Positions 49,192-58,342 are shown, counted from the first letter of the stretch. The stretch is DNA of 64,000 nucleotides from Oceanospirillum sp048264105 (GCA_048264105.1 JBLXDJ010000005.1:239874-303873); one strand, 5' to 3'. A program made the numbers and translations. The notes: generated by a model not told the origin, from the letters alone.

Positions 49192-49956
49192 ATGAGCATG
49201 ACTCATCAGGTAGAAGACGATAAGTTAATGGTTGAGATGCGTGGCGTGAACAAATGGTACGGCCAGTTTCACGTACTCAAGGATGTCAATCTTGAGGTGA
49301 AAAAGGGCGAGCGTATCGTTATTTGTGGTCCGTCGGGTTCGGGTAAATCCACCACGATTCGTTGTATCAACCGTCTGGAAGAACACCAAAAAGGTGACAT
49401 CATTGTTGATGGCACCACGCTGAATAATGATCTGAAAAACATTGAAACCATCCGCCGTGAAGTCGGGATGGTGTTTCAGCACTTTAATCTGTTCCCGCAC
49501 CTTACGGTTCTGGAAAACTGTGCTTTAGCGCCAATCTGGGTGCGTAAGACGCCTCGTGAAGAAGCGGAAGAGATCGCGATGAAGTACCTGCGTCGGGTAA
49601 AAATTGAGGAGCAGGCGCTGAAGTTCCCCGGACAGCTTTCCGGTGGTCAGCAGCAGCGTGTGGCGATTGCCCGAAGTCTCTGTATGAACCCTCAGGTGAT
49701 GTTGTTTGATGAGCCGACCTCGGCACTTGACCCTGAGATGATCAAAGAGGTTCTGGATGTGATGGTTGAGCTGGCAGAAGAAGGCATGACCATGATCTGT
49801 GTAACGCACGAGATGGGCTTTGCTAAAACGGTTGCTGACCGGGTGATCTTTATGGATAAAGGACAGATTATTGAAGAGAACGAACCCCACGAGTTCTTTA
49901 ATAATCCTCAGTCAGAGCGTACTAAGGCTTTCCTGAGCCAGATCCTGAATCACTGA
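49192..49956 (+). CDS. aapP: general L-amino acid ABC transporter, ATPase
   Basis: A 254-residue ABC ATPase. Walker A GPSGSGKST, Q-loop EVGMVFQHFNLFPH, signature LSGGQQQRVAIARSL, Walker B VMLFDEPTSALDP and switch histidine in CVTHEMG are all intact. Its best match by eye is the polar amino acid group (GlnQ/HisP/AapP). It is separated from aapM by 113 bp but no terminator lies between, so it belongs to the operon. A bidirectional terminator follows. Confidence 0.95.
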   Translation: MSMTHQVEDDKLMVEMRGVNKWYGQFHVLKDVNLEVKKGERIVICGPSGSGKSTTIRCINRLEEHQKGDIIVDGTTLNNDLKNIETIRREVGMVFQHFNLFPHLTVLENCALAPIWVRKTPREEAEEIAMKYLRRVKIEEQALKFPGQLSGGQQQRVAIARSLCMNPQVMLFDEPTSALDPEMIKEVLDVMVELAEEGMTMICVTHEMGFAKTVADRVIFMDKGQIIEENEPHEFFNNPQSERTKAFLSQILNH

Positions 49957-49977
49957 TCATGTTTTAAGCTGTAAAAA

Positions 49978-50010
49978 GAAAGCCCCGCTGAGTGATCAGT
50001 CGGGGCTTTT
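49978..50010. terminator. bidirectional terminator between aapP and the TauE gene
   Basis: Stem AAAGCCCCGCTGA/TCAGTCGGGGCTTT (one mismatch), GTGA loop, T run. Confidence 0.88.
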
Positions 50011-50047
50011 CTGTTTCTTACCGCTTGTGTTGGCTTGCTATGCTGTC

Positions 50048-50830
50048 TTAAAAGAAAGCGTACTTGATGCCGAGGCCCAGTAGCATACTGGACAGAATAG
50101 GCTGCAGTACCCGGTTTGGTAAGCGTGAACTTAGCTTAGTGCCCAGGTGAATAGCCGGTAGTGAACCTACCAGAAGCGCTGCCAGCAGCTGATAGTCCAC
50201 ATTACCCAGGAACATATGACCGATACCGGCAATCAGTGTCAGAGGCACGGCATGCGCCAGATCTGTACCGATAATACGAATAGCACTCAGGGCCGGGAAC
50301 AGAATGAGCAGGATGGCGGCACCAAAAGCACCTGCACCCACAGAGGAAAGGGTGACACAGAAGCCCAGCAATACACCCATCGCAACCGTAAAGCGGTATT
50401 TATGCTGTTCAAGAAAACGGCGAACCGGACCATCCTGAGTCGCATGCATTTTGTTAATGCGGCTTTTCAGCAAGAGTACACCGGCTGTCAGCATCAGCAT
50501 GACACCCAGGCTGTGGGTTAACAGGTGCGCGTAGCTCTCAGGAGAGGGGAAGTAATTAGCCAGCAACCAGACGGTAACCGCTGACACAGGCAGGCTGCCC
50601 AGCGCGAGAGCACCCATAATCTTCCAGTCGACAGTCTTCTGTTTGTGGTGCGCAATAACGCCACTGGCTTTAGTTATAGAGGCATAGAGCAGATCCGTCC
50701 CGATGGCGATATGAGGCGGAAAGCCGAACAGCAGAAGCAAAGGGGTCATCAGAGATCCGCCGCCAACGCCGGTCAGGCCCACGGCAAGGCCCACGGCAGC
50801 ACCGGATAAAATGTAGAGAAGTAAATCCAT
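50048..50830 (-). CDS. TauE/SafE-family sulfite exporter-like membrane protein
   Basis: A 260-residue protein with about seven or eight membrane helices. The two repeat halves begin GAAVGLAVGLTGVGGGSLMTP and GVLLGFCVTLSSVGAGAFGAA, the classic TauE/SafE (DUF81) motif pair. Members export or import sulfite, sulfoacetate and other organosulfur anions. Here it is divergent from cysB and near cysH, which makes a sulfur role likely by context. Substrate not known. Confidence 0.88.
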   Translation of the reverse strand: MDLLLYILSGAAVGLAVGLTGVGGGSLMTPLLLLFGFPPHIAIGTDLLYASITKASGVIAHHKQKTVDWKIMGALALGSLPVSAVTVWLLANYFPSPESYAHLLTHSLGVMLMLTAGVLLLKSRINKMHATQDGPVRRFLEQHKYRFTVAMGVLLGFCVTLSSVGAGAFGAAILLILFPALSAIRIIGTDLAHAVPLTLIAGIGHMFLGNVDYQLLAALLVGSLPAIHLGTKLSSRLPNRVLQPILSSMLLGLGIKYAFF

Positions 50831-51082
50831 ATAGGTTCAGCTTATGACTCAAAAGAATTGCTCGATAACCTGAGCGGAAACAATCGGTTTCAGACGGTTA
50901 AGCCTGCATTTGAAATCGCAATTGTGTGACACTGCGGCCTAATCTATCGTGTCTGCTATATTCTTAAAAGTAATGTTTGCTTATATTTTTATGGCATAAT
51001 ATTCTTAAAAAATCGATGACCCGAGATGATTGCATGCTTTTAAGGCAGAGCCCCATGCGATCCGATTAATGAGGAAGGTGGA

Positions 51083-52060
51083 ATGAAATTACAGCAGCTG
51101 CGTTATATCTGGGAAGTTGCCCACCATGATCTTAACGTGTCGGCCACCGCACAAAGTTTGTATACCTCCCAGCCCGGTATCAGTAAGCAGATCCGTTTGC
51201 TGGAAGATGAGCTGGGAATTGAGATTTTTGCCCGTAGTGGTAAGCACCTGACCCGTGTCACACCGGCAGGTCAGGAAGTGATTGATCTGGCAGGCCAGAT
51301 CCTGAGAACCGTTGATAATATCAAGCAGGTAGCTCAGGAGTTCAGTGATGACAAAAAAGGCAGTCTGAGCCTTGCGACTACGCACACGCAGGCCCGTTAT
51401 GCCTTGCCGGGCGTGATCAAAGACTTTATCAGCAAGTATCCTGATGTTTCTCTGCATATGAAGCAGGGCACACCGATTCAGATCTCAGAGATGGTCTCTG
51501 AAGGCGCTGCGGACTTTGCCATTGCAACCGAAGCGATGGAGCTGTTCAGTGACCTGATCATGTTGCCATGCTATCGCTGGAATCGCTGCGTACTGGTGCC
51601 TAAAGATCACCCGCTGACCAAAGTGAAGCAGCCTCTGTCTCTTGAGGATGTAGCGGAACACCCGATCGTGACCTACGTCTTTGGCTTTACCGGCCGCTCC
51701 AAGCTGGATGAGGCTTTTAGTGAGCGAGGGCTGAAACCCAGAGTGGTCTTCACAGCAGCAGATTCTGATGTAATTAAAACCTATGTGCGTATGGGGATGG
51801 GTGTTGGTATTGTTGCCGGTATGGCCTATGACGAGCAGGCGGATTCTGACATGGTTGCGTTAGATGCCAGCCACCTGTTTGAATCCAGCACGACTAAGAT
51901 CGGTATCCGTCGCGGTACCTTTATGCGCGGTTATATGTATGACTTTGTCACCCGTTTTGCCCCGCACCTGGATCGTGACCTGATTGATCAGGCATTGTCC
52001 TGTAGCTCCAAAACAGATCTTGAAGCTCTGTTTGAAGATATTGAACTGCCGGTTCACTGA
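51083..52060 (+). CDS. cysB: LysR-type sulfur regulator CysB
   Basis: A 325-residue LysR-type regulator of cysteine biosynthesis and sulfur starvation. Length and sequence match CysB: N-terminal MKLQQLRYIWEVAHHDLNVS and TSQPGISKQIRLLEDELG, then IFARSGKHLTRVTPAG, LSLATTHTQARYALP (sulfate/N-acetylserine binding region) and GFTGRSKLDEAF. GAGGAAGG precedes the ATG. Its gene is convergent with cysH, which it probably regulates, and divergent from the TauE gene. Confidence 0.97.
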   Translation: MKLQQLRYIWEVAHHDLNVSATAQSLYTSQPGISKQIRLLEDELGIEIFARSGKHLTRVTPAGQEVIDLAGQILRTVDNIKQVAQEFSDDKKGSLSLATTHTQARYALPGVIKDFISKYPDVSLHMKQGTPIQISEMVSEGAADFAIATEAMELFSDLIMLPCYRWNRCVLVPKDHPLTKVKQPLSLEDVAEHPIVTYVFGFTGRSKLDEAFSERGLKPRVVFTAADSDVIKTYVRMGMGVGIVAGMAYDEQADSDMVALDASHLFESSTTKIGIRRGTFMRGYMYDFVTRFAPHLDRDLIDQALSCSSKTDLEALFEDIELPVH

Positions 52061-52100
52061 TCTGGCGGTTCATTATCTGATACGTGTCGTTCGCTAAAAC

Positions 52101-52130
52101 AGAAAGGGCATCCGATTGGATGCCCTTTCT
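52101..52130. terminator. bidirectional terminator between cysB and cysH
   Basis: A 13-bp perfect stem AGAAAGGGCATCC/GGATGCCCTTTCT with a GATT loop. Confidence 0.9.
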
Positions 52131-52145
52131 GCGTTTAAGGAGGTC

Positions 52146-52877
52146 TTATTTCTGCAGGTTGCCCGCATGCAGACCGCACTCTTTATGAGTGGCTTCTTCC
52201 CACCACCAGCGACCTTCACGTTCATGCTGGTTTGGCAGTACCGGCCGTGTGCACGGCTCGCAACCGATACTGGTGAAACCGCGCTCATGCAGTGGGTTGT
52301 AGGGTACATCAAACATACGGATATATTCCCAAACCTGCTGCGAACTCCAGTTAGCCAGTGGGTTGAATTTCACCAGTGGGCTTTCCTCGGTACCGAAGGC
52401 TTTGTCCATCTCAGCAACCGGTACGCTGTTGCGCGTGCCCGGGCTCTGATCTTTACGCTGGCCGGTAATCCAGGCATCCAGTGTGCCGAGTTTACGACGC
52501 AGGGGTGCAACCTTACGCACGCCACAGCATTCCTGGTGGCCATCTTCAAAGAAGCTGAACAGCCCCTTCTCTTTAACGAAAGCTTCCAGAGCCTGATGCT
52601 CCGGCGACACGATATCAATCTGAATGCCGTAATGCTTACGCACTGTTTCGATGAACTGATAGGTTTCAGGATGAAGTCGGCCTGTGTCCAGAGAGAAAAC
52701 CTGCAGCTGGCTCTTGTCTTTAATCACTTTGCTGGCGATTTCGACCAGAACGACGTCTTCAGCGCCACTGAATGAGATGGCGATATTACCGAACTCTTCC
52801 AGTGCTTTTTCGATAATCTTCTTCGGTGATTCGGTGTCAAACTCCAGTGCGAACTGGTTAGCGTTGAACGTGCTCAT
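52146..52877 (-). CDS. cysH: assimilatory (phospho)adenylyl-sulfate reductase, Fe-S type
   Basis: A 243-residue CysH, which reduces activated sulfate to sulfite. Motifs: AISFSGAEDVVLVEI (ATP-pyrophosphatase-like P-loop), VFSLDTGRLHPET, and the catalytic cysteine in HKECGLH near the C-terminus. The pairs ECCGVRKV and GCEPCTRPV supply four cysteines for a 4Fe-4S cluster, which E. coli PAPS reductase lacks; this marks the type that uses adenylyl sulfate (APS). It is a single gene under probable CysB control. Confidence 0.95.
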   Translation of the reverse strand: MSTFNANQFALEFDTESPKKIIEKALEEFGNIAISFSGAEDVVLVEIASKVIKDKSQLQVFSLDTGRLHPETYQFIETVRKHYGIQIDIVSPEHQALEAFVKEKGLFSFFEDGHQECCGVRKVAPLRRKLGTLDAWITGQRKDQSPGTRNSVPVAEMDKAFGTEESPLVKFNPLANWSSQQVWEYIRMFDVPYNPLHERGFTSIGCEPCTRPVLPNQHEREGRWWWEEATHKECGLHAGNLQK

Positions 52878-53208
52878 GTCTTGTCCTGTTATGTCGTGGC
52901 GACTGGCATTCGGCCAGTGCTCATCAAGCGGTCTGATTCTGCGATCATTATTTTGGCTATAAAGTACCAGTTACTTAGAAGAAAAATAAATAAAAAGTGC
53001 TTCTATGAATATGCCCTTATGATGCAGAAAGAAGCGCTTTGTTGAGCTGTGGCAGATTAGCGTTGCGTCCTCTGGTCTGACTTAAAAGGCATTCTGTGAT
53101 AATCTTTTTGCCGCTTGAAGCCTTGCCTGCGACCTTTGTAGAGCGCCATGGCAGGCCTATTCAATAAGAAATGACCCTATTACCCACTCGTTATAGAAGG
53201 ATTATTCC
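52878..53208. other. 331-bp divergent region between cysH and thrH
   Basis: It carries a perfect hairpin ACTGGC/GCCAGT (52902-52918) in the cysH leader and an AT-rich part (52945-53020) suited to promoters. No further gene is seen. Confidence 0.5.
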
Positions 53209-53826
53209 GTGGAACTGGCATGTCTTGACCTTGAAGGTGTTCTGATCCCTGAAATCTGGATCGCATTTGCAGAAAAAACCGGTATTGAAGAGCTGAAAGC
53301 TACGACACGGGATATCCCGGATTACGATGTGCTGATGAAACAGCGCCTGCGTATTCTGGATGAAAATGGCCTGAAACTGCCGGACATCCAGGCGGTTATC
53401 GCAGAGCTTGAGCCTCTGGAAGGTGCAAAAGAGTTTACTGACTGGCTGCGTGAACGCTTCCAGCTGGTGATCCTGTCCGATACCTTCTATGAGTTTGCGG
53501 CACCTCTGATGGCTCAGCTGGGCTTCCCGACACTGCTGTGTCACAAACTGGAAGTCGACGAAGAAGGTCGTATCACCGATTACACCCTGCGTCAGCGTGA
53601 TCCTAAGCGTCAGTCAGTACGCGCATTCCAGCTGCTGAACTACCGTGTGATTGCAGCGGGTGATTCCTACAATGACACCACCATGCTGGCGCAGGCGGAG
53701 CAGGGCATTCTGTTCCATGCGCCGGACAACGTGATTGCTGAGTTCCCTCAGTTCCCTGCGGTTCACACCTATGAAGATCTGAAGGATGAGTTCCTGAAGG
53801 CGAGTAATCGTAACCTGAGCAAGTAA
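53209..53826 (+). CDS. thrH: bifunctional phosphoserine phosphatase/homoserine phosphotransferase
   Basis: A 205-residue HAD-family enzyme nearly identical in plan to Pseudomonas ThrH, which moves phosphate from phosphoserine to homoserine or water. HAD motif I is CLDLEGVLIPE (DLEG in place of DxDGT), motif II VILSDTFYEF, motif III in DPKRQ, motif IV IAAGDSYNDTTML. The characteristic TTRDIPDYDVLMKQRLRIL is present. The start codon is GTG with GAAGG upstream. Links serine and threonine synthesis. Confidence 0.95.
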   Translation: MELACLDLEGVLIPEIWIAFAEKTGIEELKATTRDIPDYDVLMKQRLRILDENGLKLPDIQAVIAELEPLEGAKEFTDWLRERFQLVILSDTFYEFAAPLMAQLGFPTLLCHKLEVDEEGRITDYTLRQRDPKRQSVRAFQLLNYRVIAAGDSYNDTTMLAQAEQGILFHAPDNVIAEFPQFPAVHTYEDLKDEFLKASNRNLSK

Positions 53827-53893
53827 GCTGCGCTGTATTTTTGGCAAGCGCGTTGCTCTGAGGTGTGCCAGACCGAATTGACGATCTGGCGAT

Positions 53894-53929
53894 AAAAAAA
53901 GGCTTTCCGTTATGGCGGAAAGCCTTTTT
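53894..53929. terminator. bidirectional terminator between thrH and pabB
   Basis: A 14-bp stem AAAAAGGCTTTCCG/CGGAAAGCCTTTTT with a 6-base loop. Confidence 0.93.
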
Positions 53930-53951
53930 GCGTTCAGGTGGCGTAACGGGC

Positions 53952-55343
53952 TTAGTCGTTAGCCTGTAACTGAGCCTGAGTTTTAAAATCCGGCTGCAGG
54001 GATTGCAGAATCTTACCTACCTTATGCAGGGTCTCCTGATACTCACTCTCGGCCACTGAATCGTAGACAATGCCGCCGCCGCCCCAGCAGTCCAGACGGC
54101 TTTCGGTCTCACCTGTTTCTGGGTTGTCTTGCACCGATTCCAGCAGCGTGCGAATGGTGATGCTGCTATCCATTCTGCCATTGAAGCTGATATAGGCAAC
54201 TGATCCGCAATAGATAGCACGGCGCTGGGGTTCCAGCTCGTCGATAATCTCCATGGCGCGAATCTTAGGTGCGCCGGTAATAGAGCCGCCGGGGAAGCTG
54301 GCTGCCAGCAGATCAACGGCATTTTTATCCGCAGGTAGCTCACCTTCAACCGTGCTGACCAGATGGTGCACATTGGCGTAGCTTTCCAGAGCAAAAAGCG
54401 CCGGTACTCTGACGGAACCCGGTTCGCAGACACGCCCCAGATCATTACGCAGCAGGTCAACAATCATCAGATTCTCAGCTCTGTCTTTGATGCTGTTCTG
54501 CAGCGTCTCGGCGATATGTCGGTCTTCACGGGCGTCACCGGATCGGGGGGCGGTGCCCTTAATCGGCTTGGTTTCAACCTGACCGGCATTCAGCTGCATA
54601 AAGCGCTCTGGCGAAACACTGAGAATCTTAAACTGATCAAAGTCCAGATAGGCGCTGAAGGGCGCAGGGGTTGCTGCCCGCATCTTCAGGTAGGCCTGCC
54701 AACTGTCACCTTTAGCTTTAGCCTGAAAGCGCTGAGCAAAGTTGATCTGATAGCAATCTCCGGAACGGATATACGCCATGATCTTCTCAAACCGGCTTTT
54801 ATACTCTGGCCAGCTCAGGTTGGCGGTAAAGGGGGTTGTCAGGGAGAAAGGCACGGGCTTGTCGCGATCGTTTGTCCTGCTCAGCAGGGCCTCAAGCTCA
54901 TCGGCCTCGGACGCTGGCGCAACGAGTTCCGCTATCTGGTGCTCATGGTCGACAACCACTGCCCAGAGATAGATGCCACCGATGATCGATGGGAAATGGC
55001 AATCATCCTTCGCTGAGTCTGGCAGGGTTTCCAGCTCACGACCCAGGTCATAACTCAGGCCGCCGATAAAACCGCCTATAAAAGGAAGGTGATAGAGGGC
55101 TTTGTCGGTTGCCTCAACACGATGACTGGTGCTGAGGCTGTCCAGTAGCTGCTGCAGTTGAGTCAGACTGTTGGTAGTGCTTTGAATCTTTTTAACCGGA
55201 TTGGCACTGATGATGTCATAGCGGCCGGATGGGCTGTCCGGTTTATTACTGTCGAGCAGAACCGGCGCATCCAGATGGCGGATACGCTCAAAATAGTCGA
55301 CCCCGGAACGATAGGGCAGTGATCGGGTACAGAGTTGAGTCAT
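53952..55343 (-). CDS. pabB: aminodeoxychorismate synthase component I
   Basis: A 463-residue chorismate-using enzyme of folate synthesis, which forms 4-amino-4-deoxychorismate with ammonia from PabA. The active-site motif PIKGTAPRSGD carries the Lys that distinguishes PabB from anthranilate synthase TrpE (PIAGT). Other chorismate-domain signatures: CYQINFAQRF, DLLRNDLGRVC, VEGELPADKNAVDLLAASFPGGSITG with GAPKIRAMEIIDELEP, and a glycine-rich end GGGGIVYDS. No pabA or pabC is near. Convergent with thrH. Confidence 0.94.
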   Translation of the reverse strand: MTQLCTRSLPYRSGVDYFERIRHLDAPVLLDSNKPDSPSGRYDIISANPVKKIQSTTNSLTQLQQLLDSLSTSHRVEATDKALYHLPFIGGFIGGLSYDLGRELETLPDSAKDDCHFPSIIGGIYLWAVVVDHEHQIAELVAPASEADELEALLSRTNDRDKPVPFSLTTPFTANLSWPEYKSRFEKIMAYIRSGDCYQINFAQRFQAKAKGDSWQAYLKMRAATPAPFSAYLDFDQFKILSVSPERFMQLNAGQVETKPIKGTAPRSGDAREDRHIAETLQNSIKDRAENLMIVDLLRNDLGRVCEPGSVRVPALFALESYANVHHLVSTVEGELPADKNAVDLLAASFPGGSITGAPKIRAMEIIDELEPQRRAIYCGSVAYISFNGRMDSSITIRTLLESVQDNPETGETESRLDCWGGGGIVYDSVAESEYQETLHKVGKILQSLQPDFKTQAQLQAND

Positions 55344-55493
55344 AAATTAAACAATAGATGAAGGAGTCGCCGCTGCCGGATAATAAAAGGCAGTTGTCTG
55401 TAAAACGCGCTATTCTAACGGCTTTTTTTCAGGCAGCCTATTTTTGCCTGCATTATCGACCGCTCTGTCTGTTGTTTATTTTAAGGTATCTCA

Positions 55494-56348
55494 ATGTCAG
55501 AACATTATCAGTGTGAAACCGCTTCGTTGGATCGCCCGGATTACCGTATCTTCTATCGCGTCTACCGCAATCTGCACAACCCGGATGGCCGAAAGATACT
55601 CATGCTGCATGGTGCAGGGGTTGACGGAGGCTTTACCTGGGAACCTATGTTGCGACATCTGAGTCATTGGGGAACCCTGCTGGTGCCGGATCTCAGAGGA
55701 ATGGGGCAGAGTGTTCCGCTACCGGAAGGTCGTGAGGAAGCGGCTTTTACCGTAGAGGAGGTCGTTGGTGATGTTTCCGCGCTGCTGGATTATCTTGGCT
55801 GGTTTGAATCTGATCTGGCGGGATACTCATTCGGTGGTCTGGTCGCCATGCTGTTAAAGCAGCAGCGTCCTGTCGCGTTCAAAAAGACCTATCTGCTGGA
55901 GCCTGCTTTATTAGAGCGGCCCGATCTTGATGAGATGCGTGAAGTGCGGGGTAACTATTCCGTGGCGGCTCAGATGATGCGCATTGAAGAACCGGTAGAG
56001 AAAGGTATTACGCATTTTCTGGATCTGATTTCACCGAAGCGCTCCAAATCGGCCCGGGTAGAGCATGCGACCGTTCACCGTCTTAAAAACCGCGTACTGG
56101 GTTTGTCTTACGCCCTTGATGCCGTGACCGATGCGGTGCAGCGCCTTGATCGTGCTTCTATTTTGTCGGTTCAGGAGAATGTAGACAGTTTTGTTGGCGG
56201 CAAGAGTCTGGAATCGATGAAAGCCTGTCATCAGCAGATCGCCGGAGAGCGTGATGACTGGCAATACCATGAGATTGGCGGTACCGATCACTCTTTGCCG
56301 TTTCAGAAGCCGTCGAAGATTGCTGAGATTATTCAGCGTACGGTCTGA
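55494..56348 (+). CDS. alpha/beta hydrolase
   Basis: A 284-residue alpha/beta-fold hydrolase. Oxyanion motif LMLHGAGVDGGFTWEP, strand VPDLRGMGQSVPLPEG, nucleophile elbow LAGYSFGGLVAML with Ser at about residue 112, acid probably in the C-terminal third, and catalytic His in GGTDHSLPF. TAAGG precedes the ATG. It lacks motifs that would name a substrate. Located upstream of the propionate cluster but separated from it by a terminator. Confidence 0.85.
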   Translation: MSEHYQCETASLDRPDYRIFYRVYRNLHNPDGRKILMLHGAGVDGGFTWEPMLRHLSHWGTLLVPDLRGMGQSVPLPEGREEAAFTVEEVVGDVSALLDYLGWFESDLAGYSFGGLVAMLLKQQRPVAFKKTYLLEPALLERPDLDEMREVRGNYSVAAQMMRIEEPVEKGITHFLDLISPKRSKSARVEHATVHRLKNRVLGLSYALDAVTDAVQRLDRASILSVQENVDSFVGGKSLESMKACHQQIAGERDDWQYHEIGGTDHSLPFQKPSKIAEIIQRTV

Positions 56349-56417
56349 GTTGAGGTTGTCAGCATTTCCGGGCTGATTGCCGACATTTAATGGACGTAAA
56401 GTTTCAGGTGTAACCTT

Positions 56418-56429
56418 ATCGTAGACAAT
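56418..56429. promoter_or_regulatory. operator-like site, outlying
   Basis: ATCGTAGACAAT resembles the ATTGTMGACAAT sites found upstream of the GntR-type gene, but it lies just before the terminator at 56435 and about 135 bp upstream of the promoter. Confidence 0.35.
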
Positions 56430-56434
56430 TAATG

Positions 56435-56465
56435 AGGCGTGACCGTTCGGTTGCGCCTTTTTTGT
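56435..56465 (+). terminator. terminator after the alpha/beta hydrolase gene
   Basis: A 10-bp stem AGGCGTGACC/GGTTGCGCCT (with G-T pairs), GTTC loop and six T. Confidence 0.85.
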
Positions 56466-56524
56466 TTTTATAAGCTGTTGTTTTTAAAGGTAAAAGTCCT
56501 TTTGGGCGTGTGGGCGGGTTGTAG

Positions 56525-56536
56525 ATTGTAGACAAA
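56525..56536. promoter_or_regulatory. operator-like site 1 of the propionate cluster
   Basis: ATTGTAGACAAA, 18 bp upstream of the -35 box. It matches the palindrome at 56597-56608 at 10 of 12 positions. Confidence 0.55.
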
Positions 56537-56553
56537 TGCGACTTTTGTTGGTG

Positions 56554-56582
56554 TTGACGCTTATCAAGGAATTGTCTACATT
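56554..56582 (+). promoter_or_regulatory. sigma-70 promoter of the methylcitrate operon with overlapping operator
   Basis: TTGACG (56554-56559), exactly 17 bp, TACATT (56577-56582). The operator-like ATTGTCTACATT (56571-56582) covers the -10 box, so binding there would block transcription. Confidence 0.7.
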
Positions 56583-56596
56583 CCTTTCAACGTTAA

Positions 56597-56608
56597 ATTG
56601 TCGACAAT
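56597..56608. promoter_or_regulatory. palindromic operator ATTGTCGACAAT
   Basis: A perfect 12-bp palindrome of the kind bound by FadR/FCD-type GntR regulators, 14 bp downstream of the -10 box and 25 bp before the regulator's start codon. It is the best copy of the site group. Confidence 0.7.
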
Positions 56609-56632
56609 TAAATAACAGAAGAACACTTGGCC

Positions 56633-57331
56633 ATGTCAGACGTTCAGTATGCCTATGAAGAGGCTGAAACCCGCACCCTGGCCGATCGGGTGTTTGAGCA
56701 GATTCAAACCGCGATTGTTAAAGGCGATATACCGCCGGGTAGCAAGATTACAGAGCCGGGCTTGGCTAAAGAGTACGGCATAAGCCGTGGACCGCTACGT
56801 GAAGCGATCCGCCGGCTGGAAGGGCGACGCCTGATTAAGCGCATTCCTCATGTGGGTGCCCGGGTTGTTTCCCTCTCCTTTGAAGAATTGTTGGATATCT
56901 ACGATGTGCGTGAAGCGATGGAAGGTATGGCGTGTCGCCTGGCAGCCCGCAACATGACCACAGAAGAGATTGAAAGCTTACGTGCACTGCTGGCACGTCA
57001 CGAAGAAACCTCAGAACTACAAGAAGGTGTGGCGTACTACCAGAAAGAAGGCGATCTGGATTTTCACTTCCGAATTGTGCTGGGAAGTAAAAATGAGAAG
57101 CTGACCGAGCTGTTATGCGGTGAGCTATATCATCTGGTCCGGATGTACCGTTATCAGTTCAGTGCTTCAAGCTCACGACCTAAGCGTGCTTTTGAAGAGC
57201 ACCACAGAATCGTCGATGCCATTGAGCAACGAGATGAAGAACTGGCTGAAATGCTCATGCGACGTCATATCAGTGCGTCGCGTAAAAATGTAGAACAACG
57301 TCTGCGTGAATCTCAGGCAGAACAACCCTAA
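56633..57331 (+). CDS. GntR-family (FCD type) regulator of the methylcitrate operon
   Basis: A 232-residue regulator with an N-terminal winged helix (TLADRVFEQIQTAIVKGDI, GLAKEYGISRGPLREAIRRLEG) and a C-terminal FCD ligand domain (YDVREAMEGMACRLAARNM, LDFHFRIVLGSKNEKL, RAFEEHHRIVDAIEQRD) whose His/Asp set often binds metal and an organic acid. It is the first gene of prpBC-acnD-prpF, with its own operators in front of it, so it probably represses the operon until methylcitrate or a related acid accumulates. This differs from E. coli, where PrpR is a sigma-54 activator. ATG at 56633 preferred over TTG at 56627. Confidence 0.92.
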   Translation: MSDVQYAYEEAETRTLADRVFEQIQTAIVKGDIPPGSKITEPGLAKEYGISRGPLREAIRRLEGRRLIKRIPHVGARVVSLSFEELLDIYDVREAMEGMACRLAARNMTTEEIESLRALLARHEETSELQEGVAYYQKEGDLDFHFRIVLGSKNEKLTELLCGELYHLVRMYRYQFSASSSRPKRAFEEHHRIVDAIEQRDEELAEMLMRRHISASRKNVEQRLRESQAEQP

Positions 57332-57344
57332 GAAGGAATAAGCC

Positions 57345-58235
57345 ATGACTAAGTTGACTGCGGGTGCCCGTTTCCGTAAAGCGCTGGCTGAAGCGAATCC
57401 ACTTCAGATTGTAGGTACTACTAACGCGTATCACGCCATGATGGCAGAGCGTGTTGGCCATAAAGCGATCTACCTTTCTGGTGGTGGTGTTGCAAACCAC
57501 TCTTATGGTCTGCCTGATCTGGGTATGACGTCTATGAATGATGTACTGGCTGATGTAAGCCGCATCACCAGTGCGGTTGAAACACCTCTGATGGTGGACA
57601 TCGATACCGGTTGGGGTGGCGCGTTTAATATCTCCCGTACCGTTAAAGAGATGATCAAAGCTGGTGCAGCTGCCGTTCATATTGAAGACCAGATCGCTCA
57701 GAAGCGTTGTGGCCACCGTCCTAATAAAGAGATCGTTTCTCTGGAAGAGATGGTTGATCGTGTTAAAGCAGCGGTTGATGCTAAAACTGACGATGACTTC
57801 TTCGTAATGGCTCGTACCGATGCGTTCCAGATGGAAGGTCTGAATGCTGCTGTTGAGCGTGCTCAGGCATGTCTGGAAGCAGGTGCTGACGGTATCTTTG
57901 CTGAAGCCGTACACACGCTGGATGATTACAAAGCGTTCTCTGACGGTATTAACGGTTCTCACCTGCTGGCGAATATCACTGAGTTTGGTGCTACGCCACT
58001 GTTTAATACTAAAGAACTGGCTGAAAACGGTGCAACAATGGTGCTATACCCATTGTCAGCTTTCCGTGCAGCGAACAAAGCCGCGCTGAATGTATATGAA
58101 GCCCTGCTGCGTGACGGTGATCAGAAAGCGGTAGTGGATACCATGCAGACACGTATGGAGCTGTATGATTTCCTTAACTATCACGATTTCGAACAGAAAC
58201 TGGATGCACTGTTTGCCGAAGGCAAAAACAAGTAA
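57345..58235 (+). CDS. prpB: 2-methylisocitrate lyase
   Basis: A 296-residue lyase of the isocitrate lyase/PEP mutase family that splits 2-methylisocitrate into pyruvate and succinate. Motifs: TNAYHAMMAERVGHKAIYLSG, DIDTGWGGAFNISRT, IEDQIAQKRCGHRPNKEIV (active-site KRCGH) and MARTDAFQMEGL. It starts 13 bp after the regulator gene. Part of the methylcitrate cycle for propionyl-CoA. Confidence 0.97.
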   Translation: MTKLTAGARFRKALAEANPLQIVGTTNAYHAMMAERVGHKAIYLSGGGVANHSYGLPDLGMTSMNDVLADVSRITSAVETPLMVDIDTGWGGAFNISRTVKEMIKAGAAAVHIEDQIAQKRCGHRPNKEIVSLEEMVDRVKAAVDAKTDDDFFVMARTDAFQMEGLNAAVERAQACLEAGADGIFAEAVHTLDDYKAFSDGINGSHLLANITEFGATPLFNTKELAENGATMVLYPLSAFRAANKAALNVYEALLRDGDQKAVVDTMQTRMELYDFLNYHDFEQKLDALFAEGKNK

Positions 58236-58342
58236 CCAGATTTTCGAGTGAGGCTGCCTGATGGCGGCCTTCACCGGTAATAATTTCCAACGACTTAGAA
58301 TAAAAAAATCGGACTCTCTGAGCGATTGCAAAGGAGCATAGA

